Shown one piece after another: positions 8,709 through 17,479 of a stretch of 64,000 nucleotides of DNA. How positions within the stretch are numbered: the first letter of the stretch is position 1; each line of letters opens with the position of its first letter. Both the position numbers and the translations under genes were made by a program. The DNA is taken from NCBI RefSeq assembly GCF_002242805.1, contig NZ_MCGQ01000008.1, positions 62,001-126,000 of the forward strand, read 5' to 3'. Source of the DNA: Streptomyces diastatochromogenes. GTDB taxonomy: Bacteria; Actinomycetota; Actinomycetes; Streptomycetales; Streptomycetaceae. Under the pieces are notes generated by a model. It ran no database searches and was not told the DNA's origin. It saw only the letters and a program-made list of their open reading frames with translations.

Positions 8709-9707
8709 TCAGAAGGTGCCCGCGTTGAGCGCCTGCTGCAGATGCCGGGTGGTGTCGGGACCCCACTGGCCGTCGACGCCCGAGCCGACCTTCTTCTGCA
8801 GGGCCCGGACCGTGTTGGGGCCGACCACGCCGTCCGCGGTCACCCCCAGGTAGCTCTGGAGCGCCTTCTTCGTCTGCGGCCCGAAGCCACCGTCCACGGA
8901 CAGCTTCGCGCCGTGCTGGTTGAGCGCGCGCTGCAGCGCGGAACAGGTCGCGGGCCCGAAGTCCCCGTCGACCTCCAGCTGGCCGCCGGACGGCGGACGC
9001 GGGGCCGGCGGCTGCGGCTTGGTGCCGCCCTTGAGCGCGGCCTCCATCGCCGCCGCCGAGGCCGGCCCGTACTCACCGTCGACCGTCAGGCCGTACTTCG
9101 CCTGGAAGGCACGCACCGCCGTGTCGGTGGCCGGCCCGAAGTCGCCGTCGACGTCAAGACCGGACCCCATGACCGTGTTCAGGTTCTGCTGGAGCGTCTT
9201 GACCGCGTCGCCCGTGGAACCCTTGCGCAGGATGCCGTCCGAGGCGGGCAGCGGGCTGGCGTCGCCGTAGCTGGGGCGGCCGTAGCCGACGATGGTGCTG
9301 CAGTTGCGCAGCCGCCGCATGCACTGGTCGCTGGTGTTGCCCTCGATGGTGGTGATGGTGCCGTCGGAGTGCACCGCCTCGACGACACCGACGTGGTCGA
9401 TGGCGCCGATGGACTGGCTGCCGCTCCAGTCGAAGAAGACGACGTCGCCCGACCGTATGCCGCCGGTCCCGTAGTGCCACAGGCCCCGCGACTGGAACGA
9501 CTGCGCGTGGGCGACGGTGTATGCGAACTTGCCGCCGATCGCGCCCAGGTTGTCCGAGTGGGCGGCGGCGTAGCTGACCGTCATGTCGCACCAGGCGTCA
9601 TTCATGCCGTACCACTCGGTGATCTTGTTGTGGTTCGAGCCGGGCGGGTACTCCGCGGTGCCCAGCAGGCTGCGCATCTGCGCGAGCATTCCGTCTACAG
9701 ACCCCAT
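8709..9707 (-). CDS. CHAP-domain peptidoglycan hydrolase with peptidoglycan-binding repeats
   Basis: The 332-residue protein combines an N-terminal CHAP (NlpC/P60-like) amidase or endopeptidase domain (about 18-150) with C-terminal peptidoglycan-binding-1 repeats. The catalytic Cys is C40 in DAWCDMTVSYAA and the His is H105 in IDHVGVVE. At least three repeats are visible, marked by DGDFGPATDTAVRAFQ, DGDFGPATCSALQRAL and DGVVGPNTVRALQ, with a fourth partial unit at the C-terminus. No signal peptide is present, which is odd for a wall hydrolase. It may leave by another route or act as a lysin. Its ATG follows the stop of the upstream 56-aa gene by one base, so translation is probably coupled. 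Confidence 0.87.
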   Translation of the reverse strand: MGSVDGMLAQMRSLLGTAEYPPGSNHNKITEWYGMNDAWCDMTVSYAAAHSDNLGAIGGKFAYTVAHAQSFQSRGLWHYGTGGIRSGDVVFFDWSGSQSIGAIDHVGVVEAVHSDGTITTIEGNTSDQCMRRLRNCSTIVGYGRPSYGDASPLPASDGILRKGSTGDAVKTLQQNLNTVMGSGLDVDGDFGPATDTAVRAFQAKYGLTVDGEYGPASAAAMEAALKGGTKPQPPAPRPPSGGQLEVDGDFGPATCSALQRALNQHGAKLSVDGGFGPQTKKALQSYLGVTADGVVGPNTVRALQKKVGSGVDGQWGPDTTRHLQQALNAGTF

Positions 9708-9708
9708 G

Positions 9709-9879
9709 TCACGCCTCCCCGTTCTCGGGGAGAGCGTCGATGTCGCCCTTGACGATGACGTTCGGGTCCTGGCTCACGCCGGACTGGTCCGGGTCGACGT
9801 CGAAGATTCCGGCGCCGCCGCGTGGTTCGACGGGCTTGCCACCGGCCGCAGCGGCGAGCTGCGCTCCGTTCTCAGGCAT
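9709..9879 (-). CDS. 56-residue acidic small protein, coupled to CHAP gene
   Basis: This is a small ORF of 56 residues with a strong GGGGGAA ribosome site and an ATG start. It begins ten bases after the AraC-type regulator stops and ends one base before the CHAP gene starts. The product is soluble and acidic with an alanine/glycine-rich head (MPENGAQLAAAAGG) and an Asp-rich tail (SGVSQDPNVIVKGDIDALPENGEA). There are no cysteines and no signal peptide. It could be a peptide precursor, a chaperone or an inhibitor for the hydrolase; the sequence alone does not decide. Confidence 0.65.
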   Translation of the reverse strand: MPENGAQLAAAAGGKPVEPRGGAGIFDVDPDQSGVSQDPNVIVKGDIDALPENGEA

Positions 9880-9889
9880 GGAGTTCCCC

Positions 9890-10855
9890 CTAATGTGCAG
9901 TGACAGGCACGATCCGCCGTGCCTCGTCATGTCCATGAGTCTGCTGTGCCGGTACGCGCACGTCGTTGGCGCTGCGCGCACAGTTTCTTGGCAGGTGGCG
10001 TCCCCACATCCCGGGAACACCCGCGCGAAAGCGCGTCGGCGTGGTCCCGTAGGCGGCACGGAACGCCCGGCTGAAATCGGCCGCCTGCGCGAACCCCCAA
10101 CGCGCCGCGACCACATGGACGGGCAGGTGACGCAGCCCCGGATCGGCCAGGTCGCGCCGGCACCGCTCCAGCCGCTGGCCCTTGATCCATGACGCGACGG
10201 TGAGTCCCTGACGCTGGAAGAGCCGGTGCAGATAGCGGGTGGAGATGTGGTGCGCCGCGGCGACCCGGTCCGGCGTGAGCCCTTCCTCTCCCAGGCGCTG
10301 CACGATGTACGCCTGGATGCGCGGAAGCAGTGCCGAGTCACCGAGCCCCTCGTCGAGGAGGAGCACGACCAGGTCGGACACCACGGTGCCGAGCCGCAGT
10401 TCGTCACCGGGCCCGTACGGGGCGGTGTCCGCCGCCAGGCCGACGAGAAACCCCGCCACCAGCTGGGCGACCCCGGGCCGACGGCCCAACTCCCGTGCCA
10501 CGAGACCGTCATGCGGCTGCGGGCGACCCGCCAGACGCGTCGCGAGCACCGTGTTCGACGCCCCGGCCAGCCGTATGCGGAACGGCCGCCCCGAGTCGAG
10601 CAGCACGAACCCGCCCGCTTCGATCCGCGCGGTCCGCCCTGCCTGCTCCAGCTCCAGTTCCCCGTCCTGCACCAGCACGAGGTGCCAGCCGGCCACTCGC
10701 CCGTCCCCCCGCACCTCTGCGGCGGGCCCTCTTACGGTGGACAGCCGGACGGAACCCAACTCCCTTACCGTCCCCCGGAGCTGCTCCCCCTGATCGGTCC
10801 GGGCGTCGCCCGGTCTCTCGTACAACCCGCCCAACGCCTGAGCCCATGCTTCCAC
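9890..10855 (-). CDS. AraC-family transcriptional regulator with cupin-like sensor domain
   Basis: The 321-residue protein has an AraC-binding-like N-terminal domain (about 30-170), with HLVLVQDGELELEQAGR and GFVLLDSGRPFRIRLAG. A double HTH AraC domain follows (about 205-300). The first helix pair includes HHISTRYLHRLFQRQGLTVASWI. The second carries the signature VVAARWGFAQAADFSRAFRAAYGTTP. The start is GTG at 10855. It leads a three-gene same-strand series with the 56-aa gene and the CHAP hydrolase, so autoregulation of that unit is likely. The C-terminal 25 residues look disordered. Confidence 0.9.
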   Translation of the reverse strand: MEAWAQALGGLYERPGDARTDQGEQLRGTVRELGSVRLSTVRGPAAEVRGDGRVAGWHLVLVQDGELELEQAGRTARIEAGGFVLLDSGRPFRIRLAGASNTVLATRLAGRPQPHDGLVARELGRRPGVAQLVAGFLVGLAADTAPYGPGDELRLGTVVSDLVVLLLDEGLGDSALLPRIQAYIVQRLGEEGLTPDRVAAAHHISTRYLHRLFQRQGLTVASWIKGQRLERCRRDLADPGLRHLPVHVVAARWGFAQAADFSRAFRAAYGTTPTRFRAGVPGMWGRHLPRNCARSANDVRVPAQQTHGHDEARRIVPVTAH

Positions 10856-10948
10856 GAGCCTCTGTCCCCCTTGGAAAGATCAAATACGCAGAGGCCAGGA
10901 ATACCAGCCGGTCGCCCCGTATCGTCGACGGCTTGCCGCAGTGACCAG

Positions 10949-11356
10949 TCAGGGTTGGGCATCCTCCCGGAGCGCGGTGCGCAGCAGCAGGGTGTGCACG
11001 AGGCGGTCCGGGGCGGTGGGCGGATAGCGCCAGGTGAGGGGCCACGTCTGGCCTTCGAGGGCGGGGATCGGGATGAAGCTGATCCGGTACGGGCCGCTCG
11101 TCAGCCGGGTGACGTCTTCCGGCCAGCTGTGGTGGGCGGTACTCCCGGCCGCGACGAGGAAGTAGACACAGCGCCGCCCGCTGCCGGACTCCACCACCGG
11201 TCCCGGATCACCGCCGGTCATCCGCGCCAGCCGGTCGGCGACCTCGCGCCCGTGGTCCCCGTCGAGCCGCACCGCGTCGAATTGGACCCCTGCCTTGCGG
11301 AGTTGGATGCCGGTGGCGGGAATCCATTCAAGGGTGGGGTCACTTTGCGTATTCAT
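10949..11356 (-). CDS. Uncharacterised protein (135 aa) found beside XRE/DUF397 genes
   Basis: The start at MNTQSDPTLEWIPATG is chosen because the longer frame to 11518 runs into non-coding-looking sequence. The body (FDAVRLDGDHGREVADRLARM, then SGSGRRCVYFLVAAGST) resembles a small Streptomyces family of unknown function. That family often lies next to HTH/DUF397 pairs and has a loose resemblance to primase-polymerase-like folds; this is memory, not a search. It is divergent from the XRE regulator at 11481 with 124 bp between starts. There is no signal peptide and no TM helix. Confidence 0.7.
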   Translation of the reverse strand: MNTQSDPTLEWIPATGIQLRKAGVQFDAVRLDGDHGREVADRLARMTGGDPGPVVESGSGRRCVYFLVAAGSTAHHSWPEDVTRLTSGPYRISFIPIPALEGQTWPLTWRYPPTAPDRLVHTLLLRTALREDAQP

Positions 11357-11480
11357 GCGGCCAGTGTCAGTGGCGGGCGCTACCTTCTTCCATAACTCTC
11401 TGTCGACCCTTCGGAACGGTCGAGAGTCGACGCGGAGTGCCGATGACCGGTTGAGTTCGGTTGAGTCCGGGGGTGACCGC

Positions 11481-12323
11481 ATGGCGCGGGCAGAGAACAA
11501 GGTGGAGGCGGGCGGCACGGCACTTCTCGTTGCCGCTTTGGCGAAAGCACTGCGTGAGCAGCTGGGCCTGACTCAGGAGGAGTTGGGCAAGCGGATCGGC
11601 TACACGGCGTCCGCAATCAGCGCGATGGAGACTTGTGCGCAGCCCGCCAGCGACAAGATGCTGGTTGCGTTGGAGAAGGAGATCGGGGGCGGGCTGGGGA
11701 TCTTCGAGAAGGCGCGGAAGTTCATCCTTCTCGACAAGTACCCGCCGCAGTTCAAGAACTTCGCGCTGATGGAGCGGGAGGCGGTCTCGTTGTCGTCGTA
11801 CCAGACGTACGTGATCGACGGCCGCTTTCAAACCCCTGAATACGCCCGCGCACTCATCGGTGGCGGCTTTCCCAAGCTCCCTGACGCCAAGGTGGAGGAG
11901 CTGGTCGAGGCGCGTATTGCTCGCCGGGCGTTGCTGGACCGTACAGATCCCACGCCCATGATCGAGCTGATCCTGGACGAGTCAGCGCTTCGTCGGCCGA
12001 TCGGCGGCTGGGAAGTACTGCGGGACCAGCTGCGCTCGCTCGCGGAGGACGCGGAGCGGGACAACGTCAGCATCCAAGTGATGCCTATGGAACGCGGGTT
12101 GAGAGGCGGACACGCGGGCACGCGAGGCGACATGGTGCTGGTGGTGACGAAGGATCATCACCACGTGGTCTACATGGAGATCGAAGACGAGAGTGTGCTG
12201 GTCAGCGATCCCGCAAAGGTCGCTCACCTCACGCACCGGTATGCGAAGATCCGCACACAGGCTCTGAGCCGGGACGACTCGCTAAGCCTCATCCAGAAGT
12301 TGGCAGGAGAAGAGCGGACATGA
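11481..12323 (+). CDS. XRE-family regulator with DUF5753 domain
   Basis: The 280-residue protein has an N-terminal HTH_31/XRE DNA-binding domain (LREQLGLTQEELGKRIGYTASAISAMET, about 26-53 in two segments). The C-terminal part is the DUF5753 ligand/effector region (about 90-270), with YQTYVIDGRFQTPEYARALI and IELILDESALRRPIGG visible. The ATG at 11481 begins MARAENKVEAGG. Its end overlaps the DUF397 gene by four bases (ATGA), the standard Streptomyces pair. BldB-like/WhiJ systems have this arrangement and act in development, but this member's role is unknown. Confidence 0.92.
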   Translation: MARAENKVEAGGTALLVAALAKALREQLGLTQEELGKRIGYTASAISAMETCAQPASDKMLVALEKEIGGGLGIFEKARKFILLDKYPPQFKNFALMEREAVSLSSYQTYVIDGRFQTPEYARALIGGGFPKLPDAKVEELVEARIARRALLDRTDPTPMIELILDESALRRPIGGWEVLRDQLRSLAEDAERDNVSIQVMPMERGLRGGHAGTRGDMVLVVTKDHHHVVYMEIEDESVLVSDPAKVAHLTHRYAKIRTQALSRDDSLSLIQKLAGEERT

Positions 12324-12514
12324 CGAGCACCCTGCGGTGGTTCAAGTCGAGCTACAGCAACGACAGTGGCGGCGATTGCGTCGAAGTAGCCACCTGCCCC
12401 CACACCATCCACATCCGGGACTCCAAGAACCCCACCGGCCCCCGGCTGTCGGTCTCCCCCACGGCCTGGGCCGACTTCCTGGGTCACTCGACAACCGGAA
12501 CATCAGGCACCTGA
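12320..12514 (+). CDS. DUF397 domain protein
   Basis: A 64-residue DUF397 protein. Hallmarks are the N-terminal WFKSSYSNDSGGDCVEVA, the central IHIRDSKNPTGPRLSVSP and WADFLGH near the end. DUF397 proteins pair with XRE/DUF5753 regulators and are thought to modulate them. The gene is translationally coupled to the upstream regulator through ATGA. Its last 12 bases overlap the 3' end of the convergent lipoprotein gene. Confidence 0.93.
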   Translation: MTSTLRWFKSSYSNDSGGDCVEVATCPHTIHIRDSKNPTGPRLSVSPTAWADFLGHSTTGTSGT

Positions 12515-12961
12515 ACTCACCCACGGAGAAGGGCACTCAGTGGCCTTCGCCGCCTGCAGGGCCTTCTTGATCCGGCGCCGCTCCAGCTGCAGCTGGTCGC
12601 CCTGGTAGACCCCCGGCTCCAGACTCGCCCGCTCGGGGACGGCGATGAGCAGATGCTGCCCGGGCTTCACCTTGCGCTGCGCGTCCGTCACGCCCGGGTC
12701 GACGACGTCGAGGGTGATCCGGCGGTCTCCATGGGCCGGTTTGAGCCATTCCGTGGCCTCGACCGTCACCGCGATGCGCCCCTTGTGCCGGGCGGACGGG
12801 CTCGCCGACGCCACATCGCCGATGACCATCGTCGTGGAACAGGCGACCCACTCGGCGGCGGTCTGGCCGCGGTCCGCCTCGGCCGGGCCCTCACCGCCGC
12901 AGGCGGAGAGGGCGAGGGTTCCAACGGCCAGACCGATGACGGCAGTTCGGATCCGGGTCAC
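12503..12961 (-). CDS. Small predicted lipoprotein
   Basis: The 152-residue product has a signal peptide with a clear lipobox (TLALSAC, Cys at about residue 21), so it should be anchored to the outer face of the membrane. The mature part has VACSTTMVIGDVASASPS and a beta-rich stretch (KGRIAVTVEATEWLKP, then RRITLDVVDPGV). I recognise no named domain. The last 12 bases overlap the DUF397 gene tail to tail. Upstream lies the 5'-nucleotidase gene on the same strand, 84 bp away. Confidence 0.78.
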   Translation of the reverse strand: MTRIRTAVIGLAVGTLALSACGGEGPAEADRGQTAAEWVACSTTMVIGDVASASPSARHKGRIAVTVEATEWLKPAHGDRRITLDVVDPGVTDAQRKVKPGQHLLIAVPERASLEPGVYQGDQLQLERRRIKKALQAAKATECPSPWVSSGA

Positions 12962-13045
12962 TGGATCGGTCTCCTTCGTGGTGTGCGGTGCACGCCTTCA
13001 GCACGGAACACCACTACGACGCCGACCAGCGATCAGGCGTTCATC

Positions 13046-14863
13046 TCAGAACACCGGAGTTCCGGCCTGCGTCAGCTTCCAGTTGGTGACCGCGAAGTCC
13101 GCCGGGTCGAGGGTCTTCTTCGCCGTCACGTAGTCGATCATCAGCTGGCGGATCTCGTTGGTGGAGCTGTAGGCGATCGGCGCAGAGGCGATGTGCGGGT
13201 AACCGGAACCGCCGTTCGCCCGGTAGTTGTTGACCGCCACGACGAAGACCTGGTCGTCGGCGACCGGGGCGCCGTTGTAGCTCAGGTTCTTGATGCGCGA
13301 ACCCTCGGCCTGCGCGATGTCGATCTCGTAGTCGACGCCCGCCGCCGTGTCGTACATGTAGTCCCAGAACTTGTTGGCGTTCGTGAGCGTGGCCGTGTCC
13401 ACCTTCGTACCGGCCGGGACCTGGTAGTAGTACTTCGCCCCGTACTCCAGGTACTCCTTGAGCTGCGCACCCGTCAGCTTCTTGCCGTACAGGGTGTTGT
13501 CGTAGATGTAGAGCCCGGCGATGTCCTTGATGGTCACGCTGCCCTGCGGGATGTCGGCCGTGCGGCTGAAGGGGGCCGCCACCGAGATCAGCGGGAGCGC
13601 CGCGTCGGCCGTCGAGAGCCCCGCCTTCACGCTGTCCATCTGCACCTTGTGGATGAAGTCCATGATCGGCACGTCCTTCCAGCAGGACTCGGCCGCCGAG
13701 AGGTCCGCGGTGCAGGTGCCGACCGCCGTGTTGACGTACTTCACGACCAGCTCGTGGTCGGCCTCCAGGAGCTTCTTGATCTCCGGGTCCTCGTCCACCG
13801 TGTTGGGGTTGAGGGTCTGGGCCGTCTTGCCGGTGACCTTCCACTGGCCGTGGTGCAGCTCCAGCTCGAAGTCGAAGACGCTCAGCCGGTAGCCCCAGCA
13901 GTACGGCTCGGAGAGCAGGACGTCCTCGCCGGTCTCCTCGTTCTTCACCGTGTACGACGGGACCTCGACATGGGTGTGGCCGACGAGGATCGCGTCGATG
14001 CCGGGCACCTGCTGGGCGACGAGGTTGGAGGCGTTCTCCACGTACGGGAGTTCGTCGCCGTAGGAGGAGGAGCCGTCGAGGCCCGAGTGGTCGGTCAGGA
14101 AGACGACGTCACAGCCGAGCGCGCGCAGCCGGGGCACGTACTTCTTCGCCTGCTCGACCAGGCCCGGGAAGACCATCTTCCCGCTGACGTTGTCCTTGTC
14201 CCACAGCGCGATGCCGGGGTTGGTGAGGCCCAGGATGCCGACCTTGATGTCCGGGGCGCCCGGCACACAGATCCGCTTCACGGTGTAGGGCTGGAAGGCG
14301 GGGCGCAGGGTCTTCGCGTCCAGGGCGTTGGCGCCGAGCAGCGGGAAGTGGCACTGGCTCTCGAACTTGCGGAGCGTGTCGATGCCGTAGTTGAACTCGT
14401 GGTTGCCGAGGGCGGCCGCGTCGTAGCGCATGGCGTTCATGGCGACGGCCATCGGGTGCCTGGGGCCGCGCTTGCCGTCGGTGCCCGTGATCGGGTCGAC
14501 GCGCGCGAAGTAGTAGGCGAGCGAGGTCCCCTGGATGATGTCGCCGGCGTCGACGAGCAGTACACGGTGCTCGCCCTTCGCCTCGCGCTGCTGCTTGATG
14601 AGGGTGGCCACCCGGGCCACGCCCACCGAGTTGCCCGCCTTGTCGGTGTAGGCGGCGTCCTTGTAGTAGTCCCAGTCGAAGACGTGGCTGTGCAGGTCGG
14701 TGGTCCCCAGGATGGAGAACGACCAGGTGCGGGGCGTCTTTTCGGGCTGCTGTCCGGCCGCCTGGGCAGGGGCTGCCGCGACGGTCCCCGCGGCGGCGAC
14801 CGCCGCACCGGTGACGGCCGACTTCTTCACGAAATCCCGGCGGTTCATGGGACTGAGGGACAT
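13046..14863 (-). CDS. Tat-exported bifunctional metallophosphatase/5'-nucleotidase
   Basis: The 605-residue protein begins with a twin-arginine signal (NRRDFVKKSAVTG, cleavage near residue 36). The calcineurin-like metallophosphatase domain carries GTTDLHSH (53-60), VDAGDIIQG, LGNHEFNYG and GHTHVEVP, which bind the two metals. The C-terminal 5'-nucleotidase domain follows (about 390-600). It likely dephosphorylates extracellular nucleotides or cyclic nucleotides to release phosphate and nucleosides. The ATG at 14863 has AGGAG upstream. A possible PHO-box-like repeat lies about 110 bp upstream, which would fit phosphate control, but its orientation faces the other gene. Confidence 0.92.
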   Translation of the reverse strand: MSLSPMNRRDFVKKSAVTGAAVAAAGTVAAAPAQAAGQQPEKTPRTWSFSILGTTDLHSHVFDWDYYKDAAYTDKAGNSVGVARVATLIKQQREAKGEHRVLLVDAGDIIQGTSLAYYFARVDPITGTDGKRGPRHPMAVAMNAMRYDAAALGNHEFNYGIDTLRKFESQCHFPLLGANALDAKTLRPAFQPYTVKRICVPGAPDIKVGILGLTNPGIALWDKDNVSGKMVFPGLVEQAKKYVPRLRALGCDVVFLTDHSGLDGSSSYGDELPYVENASNLVAQQVPGIDAILVGHTHVEVPSYTVKNEETGEDVLLSEPYCWGYRLSVFDFELELHHGQWKVTGKTAQTLNPNTVDEDPEIKKLLEADHELVVKYVNTAVGTCTADLSAAESCWKDVPIMDFIHKVQMDSVKAGLSTADAALPLISVAAPFSRTADIPQGSVTIKDIAGLYIYDNTLYGKKLTGAQLKEYLEYGAKYYYQVPAGTKVDTATLTNANKFWDYMYDTAAGVDYEIDIAQAEGSRIKNLSYNGAPVADDQVFVVAVNNYRANGGSGYPHIASAPIAYSSTNEIRQLMIDYVTAKKTLDPADFAVTNWKLTQAGTPVF

Positions 14864-15241
14864 GGCGAGGCTCCTGGAGAGGGCTGGAGTGGAGGAGGTT
14901 CGGTACGAGTGCCGTGCGGGGCTACCCGCGTAGATGCTTCTCGGCACCACCGCTCCGCGAGAACCAGAAGCAGGTCATGTCCGGGTCATTTTCTGGAGTG
15001 GTTGACCAATTAACGGTCTGTTTCTGTCGATGAACCGGCAAAGCGGCTGCGGGGAAAGCTCAGATCTCGCTCAAGGAATCGCGTCCGCATATCGGATCCA
15101 CCGGTTCCAAATGTGGACATGCCGTGCGCTGAACTGGAGTCAACTACTCCGATTGTGCTGGTGACCTGCGACGTTGGTGATGGTTCGATGTGCGGCAGCG
15201 CGAGCAACGACCCAGGCTCGCCCGCACATTGGGGGGAACCA
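14864..15241. other. Divergent intergenic region, nucleotidase / secreted protein
   Basis: 378 bp with no credible gene. It must hold promoters for the minus-strand nucleotidase and the plus-strand secreted protein. It is notably AT-richer around 14985-15025 (TTTTCTGG, ACCAATTAACGG) than its surroundings, and includes the candidate PHO-like repeat at 14973-14994. Confidence 0.6.
14973..14994 (+). promoter_or_regulatory. Candidate PHO-box-like 11-bp direct repeat
   Basis: Two abutting 11-base units both start GGTCAT (GGTCATGTCCG, then GGTCATTTTCT). The arrangement resembles the Streptomyces PhoP direct-repeat unit, whose consensus is roughly G(G/T)TCAYYYRSG. The match is partial, especially in the second unit. 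The nucleotidase and the secreted-protein gene start 110 and 248 bp away on either side. PhoP binding is inference. Confidence 0.35.
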
Positions 15242-17479
15242 ATGTCATCTGTCTCACGACGGCGCGGCACGGCCACGGCCGTCCAGGCGCTGAGCACGAT
15301 CGTGCTCACCGCCGGACTGACCGCCGCCCCGCAGGCCCTGACCGGGGGCACCCCGGCATCCGCGGCGGACTGCACGACCTACTCCGTGCCGACCTATGTG
15401 TTCGAGCCGGCCACCAGCAACAACATCGCCAGCAAGCGGACCCTGCACAAGTACATGCAGTGGGGTCCGCAGAGCGCGGACGCCGACCTGCTGGACACCC
15501 TGTACACGGCGACGCTGCCGATGACGAGCAAGGTCTTCACCGGCGGCGGCAACGGCATCATCTACGAAGCCACCATCGGCGGCCAGGTGAAGGCGTACAA
15601 GGACAACACCGCCACCGGCGGCTCCTTGCTCACCGCGGTCAAGACCTACAGCTTCAACTGGTCCTCGGCCAAGCGGATCCTGACCAACGGCCAGTGGATC
15701 CTCGTCGTCGCCTCCGACGGCACCATGGACGTCTACAAGCAGTCCAGCCCGGCCACCGGTGACGGCACCATCACGCAGGTGGCGACCGACATGAAGTCGA
15801 GCATCACCACGTCGATCGCCAATGCGGACGATGCGTGGATGGTCAACTCCGCGGTGCAGTGGCTGAAGGACGGCACCATCCAGCAGACCGTCGTCCTGCC
15901 GATCGGCACCAGCTTCAAGCTGTGGGGCTCCACGGACATCGCCACGGGCGTGGACGCGGCCCAGGCCTGGTCGCCCGGCGGCGGCGCCATCAGCACCCAG
16001 TCGGTCACCAGCGACCCGGACACCACCGGCCAGATCCGGTCCTTCACGACCGGCCCGTGGACGAGCGTGGACGACGACATCCGCTCCGGCGTCGTGGGCG
16101 AGATCATGGCGGACGCCGGCCCCTGCCTGACCGACCCGGACCCCGAGATCGCGCCGTACTTCGGCACCCCGCCGGACGAGACCGGCGGCGAGGCGGCCAC
16201 CGACCCGGCCGACAACACCGTCCCGGCTCCCACCCGTACGGTCACCGGCAAGTTCACGCTGGGCAACGGCAATGCCGCGCCCGGACTGCCCGTCACCGTC
16301 ATGGCCTCCGACACCGACCCGGACGCCACCGGCCAGGTCACCGAGCCGATCCTGGGCACGGCCACCACCGCCGCCGACGGCAGCTGGTCCCTGACCCTGC
16401 CGAGCACTCTGCCGGCCGCCGTGCAGAAGGCCGTGGACGACAACAACGGAGTCCTCAACGTCCAGGCCACCGCCACGGGCACCACCGCCACGAGCGGTGT
16501 GCCGGTGCTGGGCGTGGACGCGCTGTCGACGGTGCTCAACGCCCCCGCGACCCCGTCGGCGGTCACGGCCGCGGCGGACGGCGACCACACGGTCAAGCTG
16601 GCCCCGAACACCCTGAGCAGCACCAGCCAGGACACCTACGCCGCGTCCACGGAGCCCCAGACCTTCGCCGCCCAGGTCGCGGCGAACCCCACGGCGACGG
16701 ACCAGGACACCCCGCTGTGGCAGAGCGACAACAGCACGCTCGCCGCGAGCTACAACCCCTACCTCGTGAACGGCAAGGACGTCAGCGCCGAGACGGTCAA
16801 CCCGCCGATCACCCCGATGGACTCCGGGACGTGCAGCGACCTGAAGTTCAAGGACAGCTCGTCGACCAAGTACACGGTCGTCGGTGAGGCCCACGCCGGC
16901 TGGGACGCCAAGGCGACCTTCGAGTACGAGTCGTCGATGAGCAGCAGCTTCGACATCGCCGTCAAGAGCAGCGGCAACTGGTCCATCGGCGGCACGAAGG
17001 AACTGTCCGGCAGCACCGGCGTGTCCGTCGGCTACGCCAACAAGGGCCCGCACTACGCCCACCAGTACAAGGTCCCGGTCGAGTACATCAAGTACAAGCA
17101 CCAGCACATCTGCTCCGGCACCGTGCGCTCGACCTGGTACACGATCGAGGCCAGCCGCTACAAGGCCCCCGCGGGCGGCGCCGTCGGCGCGGTCGGCAAG
17201 GACGTGTCCAGCAAGGACGGCTCGGCCAACTTCGACCGCTCCCCGAAGGCGAACCGCAACTACGTGAACCCGGGGAACACACTCCAGCTCTCCCACGGCA
17301 AGAGCGTGAAGTTCGGCAACGCGGTCTCCGCGTTCGGGGTGTCCCTGGGCGCCAAGACGGGCTACGACTCCAACCACAAGCAGAAGATCGTGGCCGGCGA
17401 CCGGTCCGGCAAGCACTGGATCTGGGGCAAGAATGGTTCGATCAGCAGCGGCCACGCCGGTGTCTTCTACTCGAAGTAG
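15242..17479 (+). CDS. Large secreted protein, tachylectin-like and Ig-like regions
   Basis: The 745-residue product has a Sec-type signal (about 1-43, ending PASAAD). The first third (about 60-300) looks like a beta-propeller lectin: repeating LYTATL, GIIYEATIGGQVKAYKDN and WILVVASDGTMDVYKQ blocks. The middle (about 325-420) has a carboxypeptidase-regulatory-like fold (VTGKFTLGNGNAAPGLPVTVMA). The C-terminal 200 residues (AGWDAKATFEYESSMSSSF onward) are unfamiliar and rich in Ser, Gly and Lys. ATG 15242 follows GGGGGGAA. The downstream lipoprotein gene overlaps its 3' end by 47 bases. The domain names are by eye; the ligand is unknown. Confidence 0.82.
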   Translation: MSSVSRRRGTATAVQALSTIVLTAGLTAAPQALTGGTPASAADCTTYSVPTYVFEPATSNNIASKRTLHKYMQWGPQSADADLLDTLYTATLPMTSKVFTGGGNGIIYEATIGGQVKAYKDNTATGGSLLTAVKTYSFNWSSAKRILTNGQWILVVASDGTMDVYKQSSPATGDGTITQVATDMKSSITTSIANADDAWMVNSAVQWLKDGTIQQTVVLPIGTSFKLWGSTDIATGVDAAQAWSPGGGAISTQSVTSDPDTTGQIRSFTTGPWTSVDDDIRSGVVGEIMADAGPCLTDPDPEIAPYFGTPPDETGGEAATDPADNTVPAPTRTVTGKFTLGNGNAAPGLPVTVMASDTDPDATGQVTEPILGTATTAADGSWSLTLPSTLPAAVQKAVDDNNGVLNVQATATGTTATSGVPVLGVDALSTVLNAPATPSAVTAAADGDHTVKLAPNTLSSTSQDTYAASTEPQTFAAQVAANPTATDQDTPLWQSDNSTLAASYNPYLVNGKDVSAETVNPPITPMDSGTCSDLKFKDSSSTKYTVVGEAHAGWDAKATFEYESSMSSSFDIAVKSSGNWSIGGTKELSGSTGVSVGYANKGPHYAHQYKVPVEYIKYKHQHICSGTVRSTWYTIEASRYKAPAGGAVGAVGKDVSSKDGSANFDRSPKANRNYVNPGNTLQLSHGKSVKFGNAVSAFGVSLGAKTGYDSNHKQKIVAGDRSGKHWIWGKNGSISSGHAGVFYSK

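Noticed and set aside
12653..15013. 786-codon open frame on the plus strand
   Set aside because: It is the antisense shadow of the 5'-nucleotidase gene. It has no ribosome site and repetitive Val/Arg/Gly/Asp composition, and it spans a divergent promoter region.
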